NCBI GenBank assembly: GCA_907163375.1
Contig: CAJQUW010008698.1
Location: forward strand, 186,001 to 250,000
DNA length: 64,000 nucleotides
Source: Prostheceraeus crozeri
Lineage: Eukaryota > Platyhelminthes > Polycladida > Euryleptidae
Direction of reading: 5' to 3'
The notes below the pieces were generated by a model, which saw nothing but the letters and a program-made list of their open reading frames with translations, was not told the origin of the DNA and did not search any database. Made by a program: the position numbers and the translations under genes. Below, in pieces: positions 1-11,743 of the stretch. Position 1 is the first letter of the stretch. Every line of letters begins with the position of its first letter.

Positions 1-1452
1 CATGGGTGGTACGCCGGTACGTAGTTGATTCGCTGAGATTGTCTATTCTTCCCTATGTGTAATAGGAAATGAATGCTAAGGAATACAGTTTTTAACTTCT
101 TTTCGCCGTGCGTGAGTCGAATAAACCTTCAAGATAACTTTCTAATAACTCTCGTCTACCGAACTCGAGTTTTGATTTTGATGGACATGGCGAGCGACAT
201 GTCGAGGCCACGAGGTCTTCACTTTTCTCCTCCCTAAACATATTCTTACCTATCCAATGCAATTTATAATATGAATAATACAGGTTATCAAAATGCGACT
301 CTTACTGTTTCGATTCTCAATTCAAAAATAATTATTAACCATAATTCTACATTCTAAAGGTACAACATAACATTCTCATAATTCAAGGGTATTCCGGGGT
401 ATTCAAAGAAATATGTTACATAAATAATTATCAATGGTTTAAATTTATGCGAACGTTGAATATTATTTATGTCGTATTCACATATTATTTCACTCAATGG
501 CTAATCACATAAAAAACGATGCGACAGACGTGTAGTTCATTTGAAAGAACAGGAGCGTAAGTTTTGCAGTTCTCACTCGTCGAAGACAGCAAATTCTAAT
601 TTCATTATCCATTGAAAGCAGTCGGCGTATTCTCATTGGTCTATCATCAAATTTAAGCCAATTAAAAAAGAGCGCTGACTCTTTCGTATGATTAAGTTTG
701 TCACTTGTGTTGAATGTTTCATTCCATTTCTGATCTGAAGATCATTTCAAATGTCCCTTAATCCACAAATGATATCTAGATCCTTGATTTACGCTTCAAG
801 CATAACTTTTCATTGCTCTAGAACTCAAAACCAAATATATATATATTCATTTTCTTCTCAGTGAAATCAATCACATGTACAGAAATGTTAAAGTTTTACA
901 AGTTAAAATCAACGAATGATGATTGAGATGGAGCACGTGATTCTCAAATCAACGCTCTGCTTTTCCATATGCTAATGTTAATGAATGTGAATGAGAAATG
1001 AAGACATTGATGGAGTGGGTGATAGGAGAATAATTGATGAATCTTAATTGCTGAAGAAGTGGATGGATGGAGCCCGCTGAATGTCACTCATTGTCAACTT
1101 GCTTACGTCATTAAGCTGACATTGAGATGTTACAACTGCATTGCAATGAATTCCAAAAGACGTTATGCGTCTTATAATACGGGCGTAAAATAATAAGTCA
1201 CCGCACCTACAGACAATCTGATTCATACATTCTAACCATATTCTAAGTCATTGATCTCTTTGAGCGCCCTCTACAATACTTTTCATAATTTGCATTTCAT
1301 ATGATTTTATTGCAATATATATATAACTTTCAGAAACTGCAATTTTTCAGTTTATATATAAATCGTAATAGTTTTATATCATCAAATTATAAATTGCACT
1401 ATTTCTGTATTATCGGATATATATTGCAATTTTTCCGCAATTTTGTCAACCA
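1..1452. other. AT-rich intergenic sequence, no gene seen
   Basis: No frame here looks coding. Short AT runs such as the TATA-type run near 836-846 are present. I recognise no repeat family. Confidence 0.5.
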
Positions 1453-1724
1453 GTGTGGCCTACGGACCCTATGAAATATTGCAGACCATATTTCGGACCT
1501 TCACATATATTGTGAATACGGACCCTCTAAAGATTTCATGCAATATTGGATAAAATCAACTTTGGTTTTATCTTTTAACTTTATTGTTAGCAATTTTTCA
1601 GGTATGCAAGCATTAATCAGTAATAAATAACACACGTGACAGAATTTTTCTCAAAATAATTTCGGACCATCGTAATACGGACCCTTTCCTACCTGTAATA
1701 CGGACCATTTTGCCTAACAGTGTA
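1453..1724. repeat. Possible small MITE-like repeat
   Basis: The segment starts with CAGTGT-GGCC and ends with GGC..AACAGTG, so its outermost bases are roughly inverted, with TA beside the right end. The octamer-like word ACGGACC occurs five times inside in the same orientation. This could be a degraded pogo/Tc1-like MITE, but the terminal match is short and only one copy is visible. Confidence 0.25.
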
Positions 1725-2885
1725 GAGACACAAATGAAACTTCCAGATTATTCTGCGCTATTTCTTTTTGTGAAATGAAGCGATGACCTCTATTTCACCC
1801 CTCGAGTTGAAATGTGATCTTCCGATTGCGCTGCGCTATCGAAGGCGCACGAGAAAGTTATCTGCTATCGGGCTGGACTGGACAAAGCGCTCTTCTATTA
1901 ATAGAATTCTCTCTCTCCCTTCTCTCCCTCACTGTATCACAGGCTTGAAGCGACCGAGATATTATGCAACACTCATTGAGGATTCTTCCATTCATTCACA
2001 GTTTAATGAATGAACAATAATACAACTTGCAACCTTGATTGACCAAAAAATTGACAAGCGGTGAAATTCAGGCATAGTCAGAATCATGGTCAGAATGATA
2101 TAAAGTTCACGGTCAAGTCAAGAATTTTGAGCAATTTTTTTCATTGTCATCGATGCGTCATGCAAATATACATGAAGCATTGCAACCAAAGATGTTTGAC
2201 GCAACATTTCACGATTGAATGCATCATCATCATGTAGCGAAAATCACTGAGAGAAATGAGAGCTAAGGTTATTTATTCCAAGGAAAAACTTGCCTAGATG
2301 TGCCAGACAGCCGATCGATGACAGTTTCGGGCCAGTCCACTAACATTGGAGATACGTTTTTCTTAGAAATCACAACAAATTCGCTGCTCAATGTGTGTGA
2401 CAACTCTGGGGTCGTTCTATTTCAAAATTAGCTCGTGTGAATTTAAGGGCTGACTCACGACCACTCCCTGTCAAAAAAATAAACGTGAAAATTGGGGGGG
2501 GGGCCCAAACCTCGACTTCAAGACATCACATTTCACGTCATTTTTCGATGAGAGCGGTCACAAATTGATATGATCATGCATTTTTACTTCCAAATAAGCC
2601 ATTTTCGAAAAATTTGTTGGTCCCAATTTTTTCATGTGGCCCAAGACTTTTTGACGAGGGACCCACGACTCATTTTCTCGCGGGAAATGCATCGATCTAG
2701 TTTGATTAAATGCGTTCGAATTTCTGCATCAGAAGCATCTTTTTCCACAAGCATTCTACATTTGAGTCTTAATTAGAAACTCTGAAGCTGATTGCCGAAA
2801 TTTTTGCAATTTATCAGTTTTGCGAAGCCGGAATATTGCCTTTCTGACATCATGGAGGCTAGTTAAATGCTAAAACCAGACATAT
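1725..2885. other. Intergenic, no gene seen
   Basis: Short frames only. A nine-G run lies near 2496-2504. No recognisable coding or structural feature. Confidence 0.4.
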
Positions 2886-3050
2886 GATGAAGGTCGCCGT
2901 TGACACTCGAGGCAACTGCTGACAGCGGTCGCCGGGCAACGGTCGCCCACATACAGTCGAGGCGACCGCCACCAGGAGTCGCCGGGCGGCGGCGACTTCG
3001 GCGACGCCGAGGGCTGTCGCGGCGACCGCTGGGCGACTTTTGTGGTTGAT
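2886..3050. repeat. GC-rich GTCGC/GCGAC imperfect repeat patch
   Basis: This island is far more GC-rich than its surroundings. It is made of many GTCGC, GGCGAC and GCGACC words in both orientations and so can fold on itself. It resembles the core of a short fold-back element, but I cannot define ends or a target duplication. The phrase 'tcccaattcaccc' occurs on both sides of it, near 3077 and 3268. Confidence 0.35.
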
Positions 3051-3312
3051 AGGGTTATAGTTTTTATGTGGCATGTCCCAATTCACCCTCAAGAGGGGTG
3101 AGTCGGGACAATTTTTGATGGTATATTTGAGATAGTTATCATGCATTAATTTATGCAAATTGTACGTCAATCCTTAGATGAAACTCTGAAATACATATAA
3201 GTACTATAGAATGGACGAAATTAAATTATTTAACATATGAAAAAGTAAAATAATTGAAAAATCCGTCCCAATTCACCCCATTTTACGGTACCTTTAAGTT
3301 TACTGCTCATAT

Positions 3313-4161
3313 AAACTTCAGCCGCTTGACAAAGGCGTTTATGGCCCATTCAAATCCTATTATAATAGCGCATGCAGTTCTTGGATGAGAGAGTACATAG
3401 GCAAAGCGATACTACTTATGATGTACCTGAAATGGCTGGAAAGGCGTTCACACGGGCAATGACTCCCAGTAACATTCAGTCGGGATTCCGCGCGACAGGA
3501 GTTTTTCCGGTGGATATAGATGTATTCAATGACGATGATTTCATGCCGTCTTTTGCAACGGAAGTACCAGATCCTACGGAGGCGACAACTTGGCCTACTT
3601 CTCCACTTCAGGAATCGACAACTTCACGAATTGAAAATCAGAGAAGTGATGAACCCAGAGGCAATCAGACCTCTAAATAAACCTGCTGTGGCATCAAAGA
3701 GGAAAGGTGGACGAAAGCCATGGAGAACCAAGATTCCTACAGATTCACCAACATCAACGCCCACAAAAGAGAAACCAAAAAAGGCAAAAGTTGTATTTGT
3801 GGATGATGAATGCAGCAATTTATCCGAAGAATCTGTGGATGTTTCATTATTAAAGACAATTGAACCAGGCGTGGGCAGCTTTGTGCTGGTGAAGTTCACT
3901 TCGAGATAGTTTGCTGTGCATTCCATTGGTGTTATTGTAGAACTTAAGTCACAGGAAATCATCTCGAAATTCATGAAGCGTTCGAGTATATCATCGTGGA
4001 CTGATAAGCCAACATTCTGTTGGCCGGAGAATCCAGAAGTGAGTTGCCATTTTCGACGAGACATTGTGATGGTGCTACCACCATCCCAGCAGTGCTCTGG
4101 CACCTCTCGGTGTCAGAACAGATGGCTGTTTTCAGTCGATCTAACTGAATATGATCCGAAA
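3313..4161 (+). pseudogene. pogo-type DDE transposase, C-terminal relic
   Basis: Conceptual translation gives KLQPLDKGVYGPFKS, the stretch that precedes the last catalytic region in pogo/Tigger/jerky-type transposases. It continues with AFTRAMTPSNIQSGFRATGV and a segment ending in DDDFMPS, a family signature (xxGIFP, then a DDF/EDF-S motif). Next come a basic RKGGRKPWR stretch, an acidic patch and a terminal region ending in a DLTEY-type motif, as in the family's C-terminal domain. The frame changes at about 3366-3372 and again at about 3640-3680, and there is an in-frame stop at 3907-3909. The N-terminal DNA-binding half and first catalytic residues are absent, so this is a dead 3' fragment of a DNA transposon. 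No terminal repeats were found around it. Confidence 0.75.
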
Positions 4162-4169
4162 TGAGCACC

Positions 4170-4960
4170 GGTGACCGTCAAAATGTTAGTCCTTTCCATG
4201 ATTTGTGATTGCGCGTGAATTCAATTGAATAGGGCCTAACTAGCAAAACGTAATCGCAGAAAGGATAACTCTCGCTGTCTTTATGCTTGCTTATCAGTTT
4301 CTATGAGTTTTTCTTTTAAGATCGTATTTTTCTAAATTCAATTTCTGTAAATCTTGCGATGTAGGTCTTGGCCCAGGTTTATGCTAAGCCTACCTTTTGA
4401 TGCATTTTGTGCATCTGTAATTATACACACAGATTTGCGATGATATGAAATTTGTTTTCTACAAAAAGTTTGTTGATGTCCAAACTTTATTTTTATTTAA
4501 CTCATGAGAAAGACAATTAAGTTGTTGTCTGGGTTTTATCATAGGCCTACAAAGAGTTCAAATCTTGATATGTTCACGTGAAGACATATAATGGACATAG
4601 ATATCAGTTTCCTATTATCTAATGCTTTACTGCAATACCATAAGCAATGCAACTGCATGTGAATTAATTCAAAATTAAAAAACAAGTGATGCGTTTCAAC
4701 AAACCCCATACGATGTTTCAACTAACCCCTGGATGGGGGTAAACCCTGTGGGTACGAATCTTGCGAAAGACTGGCGGATGTCAGCTACAGAATATCATAC
4801 AGTTCATACGGCAAAGTTCGCCGGCGACGCTTCGTGAATTCGCGCTCTATATACCACCTTTTACTTCTGACTTTCTCTCTCATTTTCTTTGTAATCCGCC
4901 TCCACAGCCGAAGCGCTATTTTCTTCCTCACCTCCTCACCATTTGCTAGTGATGAAAATT
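4170..4960. other. Intergenic, no gene seen
   Basis: No convincing coding frame. The words 'aaccccatacga' and 'aacccctgg' near 4700-4750 could mark the far edge of the pogo-type relic, but no inverted partner was found. Confidence 0.35.
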
Positions 4961-5034
4961 TTCCGGAAAATTTTCCATGGAAAATTATGGAAAAAATTGG
5001 AAAATTATGGAAAATTTTGAAAGTTTTGATTTTT
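4958..5034. repeat. GAAAATTTTCC simple repeat, copy 1
   Basis: A run of self-complementary GGAAAATTTTCC words and degenerate GGAAAATTATGG words. Similar runs recur at 5947-6027 and 6413-6474, each at the edge of the tandem repeat that follows. Confidence 0.6.
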
Positions 5035-5547
5035 GTGATATGGGGCGCTTCCGCAGCCGAGGCAGGTACATACCAATAGAGTGGGTCTAAAACTCTTGAT
5101 TTCATCACTATTTCGATTAAAGCGATCGTAGCACTGCGAGTTCCGTCCGCGGATGTTTGAACATTCCTTTGCCACCAGTGGCTTGTGCTAATTTGCTAGC
5201 ATTTTTGATTATCACACAGACACCGTTTGGGATAACGTGAATCTTGCTTTAGAATAGAGGTATATAATTTCATGCAATGTGAAAGATCTGGAGCAAAAAT
5301 AATTTTGGAGTTTGCTTGTTAGCTTGAAAGTTAAGCTTTATTGTGCAGCCTTGATCATAGTGATACAAATTCTCCATATGTTGATGAATATGTGAAGAAT
5401 AAGCACACAGTCCACGCAGCATTATACATGAGCGACCATATTGGAAGACTGTGAACTCGTGAGATATATGGAAACTAAAGATATCTGTGATGAGTAGAAG
5501 AATATCTAAATGACAGTTTCTGTTCTGGCATATTGTCCGATCTTCGT

Positions 5548-6480
5548 TGAGGACAAACTGCATGCACATCTTCCATTTCTACCTCATGGTTCAGATCTAG
5601 TTCCAAATCGATTTCAGATCTACCCAAATGAATTTCAGACATTTCCAGATGAATTGGAGATTCTCCAGTTGAATTTAAGATCCTTTCAAAGTTGGGTTTC
5701 TGATAGATATCTGAAATTCAATTAGAGAAATCTGAAATTCAATTAGAGAAATCTGAAATCCATCTAATATCTGAAATTCATTTGGGATGATCTGAAATAG
5801 ACATGGAAAGGGTGCAGTTGGTTCCAAAAGGTAACATGCAGGAATGATAGAGAAGTTTTCGGTCTTTGCATATTGCAGTCTTTTCAAACGACTACAACAG
5901 GTTTCCAAAACAAAGGAAAAAATGTCAATCACCAAAAAAAAAAAAATTCAAAATTTTCCACTGGAAAATTTTCCGGAAAATTTTGAAATTGGAAAATTTT
6001 CCGGAAAATTTTCAGGAAAATTTTCCATTTGCATCACTAGTGGAGGACAAACTACACATTCCATTTCTAGCTGGTTCCGATGGTTCAGATAGTTCCCAAT
6101 CGATTTCAGATCTACTTAAATGAATTTCAGACTTTTCCAGATGAATTGGAGATTCTCCAGTTGAATCTAAGATCCTTTCAAAGTTGAGTTTCTGACAGAT
6201 ATCTGAAATTCAATTAGAGAAATCTGAAATCCATTTAATGTCTGATATTCAGTTGGAAAGATCTGAAATAGACATGAGGTGCAGTTGGTCCCAAAAGTTA
6301 ACATGCAGGGATGATGAGAAGTTTTCGGTCTTTGAATATTACATAGTCTTTTCAAACGACTGCAACAAGTCTCCAAAACAAAGGCAAAAACGTCAATCAC
6401 CGAAAAAAAAATTTCAAAATTTTCCATTGGAAAATTTTGAAAAAATTGGAAAATTTTCTGGAAAATTTTCCATTTGCCCA
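5548..6480 (+). repeat. Two-copy tandem repeat, unit about 490 bp
   Basis: Copy 1 (5548-6040) and copy 2 (6041-6480) share the same order of words: GAGGACAAACT, TGGTTCAGAT, TTTCAGATCTAC, TGGAGATTCTCCAGTTGAAT, ATATCTGAAATTCAATTAGA, AACATGCAGG, GTTTTCGGTCTTTG, then an A-run and GGAAAATTTTCC words. The copies are diverged by many point differences and small indels. Related AT-rich 'ATCTGAAATTCAAT' segments occur at 8140-8310 and 54541-54690, so this is a dispersed family. No coding capacity is evident. Confidence 0.75.
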
Positions 6481-6489
6481 CTATCTAAA

Positions 6490-8135
6490 AAATAAGCGCA
6501 GACTCATTGATAGTGATAAGCATACGTAGAGAATCCGCTTATATAAATTTTCATAACATCTCTTGACTTTCAATTGTTTACAACAACAACAAATAATTGA
6601 ATAATATCACAGTATTTACCGCGACACGGAAGATAAACACTTCTTTAGTTAAAGCTTTCGTAAATTAACAAAGATCCCTAATTTTTAACAGATGAGACTG
6701 ATGCTTCAATTCATTTTCATGTGAAGGTAATATACAAACATTACTATTTAGCCTAAGTTGCTACAATATTCACTATTTCGCAGGTTGGTGAAAAATCAGC
6801 TCAAATTAGCTTAACAAACATCTATCAATTAAGTTATACCAACTCACTCGCCACCTACCGCTTTTGGATTTTTATAGACGCACTTCTAAAAATGATAAAG
6901 GCGACTTTCACATGTAGCGATGATTTCGTAACAAAATTGAACAAACATAGATTCAGCCACAAAATCGCTAACTCACCAGATAATCTCTTGATATTAGCGA
7001 GCGACGTTCCCACAGGGAAGTTTGCTTCCCTTAATTTTGAATTCAATGAGCCAAGATATTTTTCACAATTGTCTCGAATCATTAGGAATTTGAAGCAGAC
7101 TTGCATGTGCTACCTTTAGATTGTTGCATCCGCTAACAAAAACTCAAGTCGATGGAACGCTAAGTGTAAGAGGAGCAACAGCAGGATACGCAGCATTCAA
7201 AATGAGATTCTGAGGTCGTGGGCATTGAATTTTCATATTTAAGAATGATTTATCATGGATTTGAGTTATTTAATTTTCGTCTTTTTTCTGAATATCAAGA
7301 AAAAGGCATTTTCAAAGTTTCATTTTTAGGAAGTAGAAATTTCAAGTTTGACTTAATTGATGAATAGAATTGAATGATGTTCTGGCTAAATAAACATTAT
7401 TACTTAAAATATTTCTACCTCCATATTTGCTGTGACCGAGACCGCAGATAACATTAATTGATTATATTTATAACCATGCAGTAAAATATGAATTTTATCG
7501 AACCACGCACTTTTCAGTGCACCGGCCCGAGATCCGGTGCAGCGCGCACATCCCTGTTTATAGCTAATAGCAAAGTTGGCTAAAACGCAGAATAATCCTG
7601 TGAGCTCCCTTAGTTGAAAATGATGTGAAAACAAATGAAATAACGAGTGTCCATTTATTACGATTCCAGTCCACTAGCTTGGACAAGTGCGAAATACTGA
7701 GGAGTCAATACAAACAAATAATATCATACAATTGGAAGGCAAAGCCTAACCGTCATATTAAAAATACTGAAAATGACATGCCCCATGTGCAATTTCACAC
7801 GAGATAACGCAAACATAGATACCGAGTACGGGGGAAAGCGGGAGTAAAAAGATTTAGAGCCTTTGAAGGTCAGTTAGTGGCGATGACGGAATGCCGGAGT
7901 CTGATTGGGAACGAATACCATTCTGGGACTTGTTGGAGACGGGAACTTGTTGATTGGGGCGCGCAAGAGGAGCGAAACTTTCTTGAGAATACTGTCTGAA
8001 GTCTGAACCGGTATTTCCTACGAAATCTGTGAATGTAAAAGAAGAAATTTAGTAGCTATAGTGATTAGCATTTGCTTAGTTTTGTGCATATAGGCAGATA
8101 TTCATTTCTAAAAAGAAAATGCCACTGTAAGTATT
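6490..8135. other. Intergenic, no gene seen
   Basis: Only short frames, none with recognisable content. No repeat or RNA gene recognised. Confidence 0.4.
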
Positions 8136-8139
8136 CCAC

Positions 8140-8310
8140 TTATATTCAGATATTCTCAAATGACCTTCAGAGATTTTCAGATGGATTTCAGACTTCTCCA
8201 ATTGGAATTCAAATACCTGCAAAGTTGATACTGTTGACAGATATCTGAAATTCAATCGGAAATCTGAAATCGATATAGAAATACAAATGGAAAATCTGTA
8301 GTTAGACTCA
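8140..8310 (+). repeat. Diverged copy of the 5.5 kb repeat family
   Basis: Contains TTTCAGATGGATTTCAGAC, CTGCAAAGTTGATACTG and ATATCTGAAATTCAATCGG in the same order as the 5548-6480 repeat. It is shorter and more diverged than those copies. Confidence 0.55.
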
Positions 8311-8719
8311 GGAATATTACATTCGTCAACACCCCCTTTAGTTATTCGCGAATGTTCTCGCAAAAGTGTATGTAATGGTCGCGTTGCAATTTCAATATAC
8401 ATGCACATGTAGAAATTTTCACATTACTTGTATCATAAAATTGTCAATACTGTCATAATGAAATTGCATTATGCATTTATGTATCACTGTTACAATCTAC
8501 AGTATGTACTGTTGTAATGTAATGATATTACGATTAAGACCTGTAATGCATCACCAGTAGTAACAAAAGGTCCAGAATAAACACAGCGCGCCCCCCCCCC
8601 CTCTGGAACGACAGTGTCGTGGTGTGCCGGCCAGGTTGGTTCCCAACATGTTCGCTGACTCCCCCCCCCCCTCTGCAACGACAGAGTGTGAGACTCGAGT
8701 GAGTGGGTCGGACCGCCTG

Positions 8720-8851
8720 GTTGACTTGGGCGACCGTCCAGGTTGACGTGGGCGACCGTCTAGGTGGACGTGGGCGACCGTCTAGGCTGACGTGGGCGAC
8801 CGTCTAGGCTGACGTGGGCGACCGTCTAGGTTATCGTGGATGGTGAAATGG
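8720..8851 (+). repeat. ~22 bp tandem repeat, left arm
   Basis: About six head-to-tail copies of a unit like TTGACGTGGGCGACCGTCTA plus GG. The outermost copies differ most. The inverse array is at 30507-30630. Confidence 0.85.
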
Positions 8852-9089
8852 CTGCCAGATTCGGATTCAGCGTAAAATTCTGCATCGGTAGGGTGAGTTT
8901 CAAGTCAATCGGCGAGAAAAACTGTTTCTTCAAAATTTTGGCAGAGTTAAAATGTGGGACGTTTTGGTGTGTAGGGCCCAAACGAAGCCTCGGATGAGAA
9001 AACGGAGGCCAGATTCGGAATCTACGTGAAATTTTGGATTAGGAAGGATGTTTCCAGCGAAATCGGAGAGAAAAAATTTTCACTGACGT

Positions 9090-10860
9090 CCCCCCCCCCC
9101 CTCTGGGCAGCTTGCTTCGATTTTGGCTTCCAGTGGACGGATTTTGTCGTGCGATAGCTCGTTTGAAAGCTAAGAGTGAGACAAATTCACTGAAACAATC
9201 GGCTTGTTCCTATCTGTCTTCGTTTAGATGTGAGACGCCATTTAAGATTTTGGGACATTGGTGAAAAACGACAGAGTTAGAATTTGGGACGTTTTGGGCT
9301 CTAGCTTCAAAACGAAGCATCGGATTGGAAAACGGATTTCAGATTTGGAATCAGCGTAAAATTCTTTATCTGTATGGTGAGTTTCAAGTCAATCGGAGAG
9401 AAAAAATTTTCAACATTTTTCGAAAAAACGACAGAGTTAGAATTTGGGACGTTTTGGTGTGTAGCGTCCAAACGAAGCCTCGGATGAGAAAACGGAGGCC
9501 AGATTCGGAATCTACGTGAAATTTTGGGTTAGGAAGGATGTTTCCAGCGAAATCGGAGAGAAAAAATTTTCACTGACGTCCCCCCCCCCCTGGACAGCTT
9601 GCTTCGATTTTGGCTTCCAGTGGACGGATTTTGTCGTGCGATAGCTCGTTTGAAAGCTAAGAGTAAGACAAATTCAGTGAAACAATCGGCTTGTTCCTAT
9701 CTGTCTTCGTTTAGATGTGAGACGCCATTTAAGATTTTGGGACATTGGCGAAAAACGACAGAGTTAGAATTTGGGACGTTTTGGGCTCTAGCTTCAAAAC
9801 GAAGCATCGGATTGGAAAACGGATTTCAGATTTGGAATCAGCGTGAAATTCTTTATCTGTATGGTGAGTTTCAAGTCAATCGGAGAGAAAAAATTTTCAA
9901 CATTTTTCGAAAAAACGACAGAGTTAGAATTTGGGACGTTTTGGTGTGTAGCGTCCAAACGAAGCCTCGGATGAGAAAACGGAGGCCAGATTCGGAATCT
10001 ACGTGAAATTTTGGGTTAGGAAGGATGTTTCCAGCGAAATCGGAGAGAAAAAATTTTCACTGACGTCCCCCCCCCCCCTCTGGACAGCTTGCTTCGATTT
10101 TGGCTTCCAGTGGACGGATTTTGTCGTGCAATAGCTCGTTTGAAAGCTAAGAGTGAGACAAATTCAGTGAAACAATCGGCTTGTTCCTATCTGTCTTCGT
10201 TCAAAAGTTAGAGCGGTTACAAGATTTTAGGTCGGAGCTCGCTTACCTGAAAAAATCCTAAGTGTCAGACTGACTTTGTATGGGTAAAAATTTGAAAATT
10301 TTCCAAAGTGTGGAATTTCGACCTGGGACCGTCACCAAAACATTTTTCATCAAATTTTGAAATTTCACTGACGTCCCCCCCCCCCCCTCTGGACAGCTTG
10401 CTTCGATTTTGGCTTCTAGTGGACGGATTTTGTCGTGCGATAGCTCGTTTGAAAGCTAAGAGTGAGACAAATTCAGTGAAACAATCGGCTTGTTCCTATC
10501 TGTCTTCGTTCAAAAGTTAGAGCGGTTACAAGATTTTAGGTCGGAGCTCGCTTACCTGAAAAAATCCTAAGTGTCAGAGTGACTTTGTATGGGTAAAAAT
10601 TTGAAAATTTTCCAAAGTGTGGAATTTCGACCTGGGACCGTCACCAAAACATTTTTCATCAAATTTTGAAATTTCACTGACGTCCCCCCCCCCCCCTCTG
10701 GACAGCTTGCTTCGATTTTGGCTTCCAGTGGACGGATTTTGTCGTGCGATAGCTCGTTTGAAAGGTAAGAGTGAGACAAATTCAGTGAAACAATCGGCTT
10801 GTTCCTATCTGTCTTCGTTTAGATGTGAGACGCCATTTAAGATTTTGGGACATTGGTGAA
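9090..10860 (+). repeat. C-tract-headed long tandem units, left arm
   Basis: Five units begin at C-tracts at 9090, 9580, 10067, 10374 and 10684. Each tract is 10-14 bp long, preceded by CACTGACGT and in most cases followed by a CTCTGGACAGCTTGCTTCG-like word. Two spacings are ~490 bp and two ~308 bp; the short form replaces the 3' part of the unit with a different segment. The open frames seen across these units are repeat products, not genes. Confidence 0.85.
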
Positions 10861-11249
10861 AAACGACAGAGTTAGAATTTGGGACGTTTTGGGCTCTAGC
10901 TTCAAAACGAAGCATCGGATTGGAAAGCGGATTTCAGATTTGGAATCAGCGTGAAATTCTTTATCTGTATGGTGAGTTTCATGTCAATCGGAGAGTTTCA
11001 AGTCAATCGGCGAGAAAAATGTTCAACATTTTTCGGAAAAACGACAGAGTTAGAATTTTTGCGATGGCTGCCTACTGTAGAGCCCAAACGAAGCATCGGA
11101 TGGGAAAACGGAGGCCAGATTCGGATTCAGCGTCAAATTCTACATGGAAATGGTGTATTTCCAGCTCAATCGGAGCACTAGAACCGGAGATAGACGGGAT
11201 TTTTAGTGTTTGGATGATGGGTGTTACGTCATCAGCTGATCGCCACACA

Positions 11250-11304
11250 CTATATAAGCTGGGAACCGACGGAGACTTGTCATTCAGATGAGAGATTGCC
11301 AACG
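11250..11304 (+). promoter_or_regulatory. Inward promoter and leader exon, left arm
   Basis: CTATATAAGC at 11250-11259 is followed 31 bp later by a TCATTCA initiator (A at about 11282). The first ATG is at 11288, and the frame reads only M-R-D-C-Q before a strong donor, CG|GTAAGT, at 11304/11305. The arrangement suggests a short spliced leader that carries the start codon and points into the element. The acceptor partner is not identified. Confidence 0.6.
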
Positions 11305-11743
11305 GTAAGTCGTCTCTCTGAGCTCCGATGATAGCTTCGGACATTCCAAATTCCGAGTTTCTGTAAGAAACCGACTTCGAAAATTTCATTGCTGATATCA
11401 GCTAAGCCGTCAGACTTAGAGGTTAGCCAGGAGATGGCCTTCGTCTCCAGGCCATAAAAGACTCCAAAACTTTAAAGGCTTGTAACTTTGCTTCTACAAG
11501 TCCGTTTGACTTGATTCAAAAAGGGTTCGGTCGCTATTGACCTGGCCTAAGTGACAGACTACTTATAAAATTTCATAAGTAGTGCTAAAAAGTTGAAAAA
11601 TTTAAATTCACTAGTTTTGGAGGTTTTCTGGGGTTTTCGACCCTGCTGAAGTCAATGAAAGCATTTTTAATAATGTCTGAGCCAGTCTTCTCATGCTATA
11701 AGCGGCTTTTCACTGAAAGCGAGCAAGACACGGAGAGTTTTGC

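Noticed and set aside
3372-3909. Active pogo-type transposase gene
   Set aside because: Frame changes, an internal stop and loss of the N-terminal half show it is dead.
8720-8851. Telomere-type repeat
   Set aside because: The 22 bp GC-rich unit does not match any known telomere repeat and is internal to the arm.
9599-10006. Repeated open frames in the C-tract units as a gene family
   Set aside because: They arise from one tandem DNA unit that happens to be open. Units vary in length and no protein motif is present.
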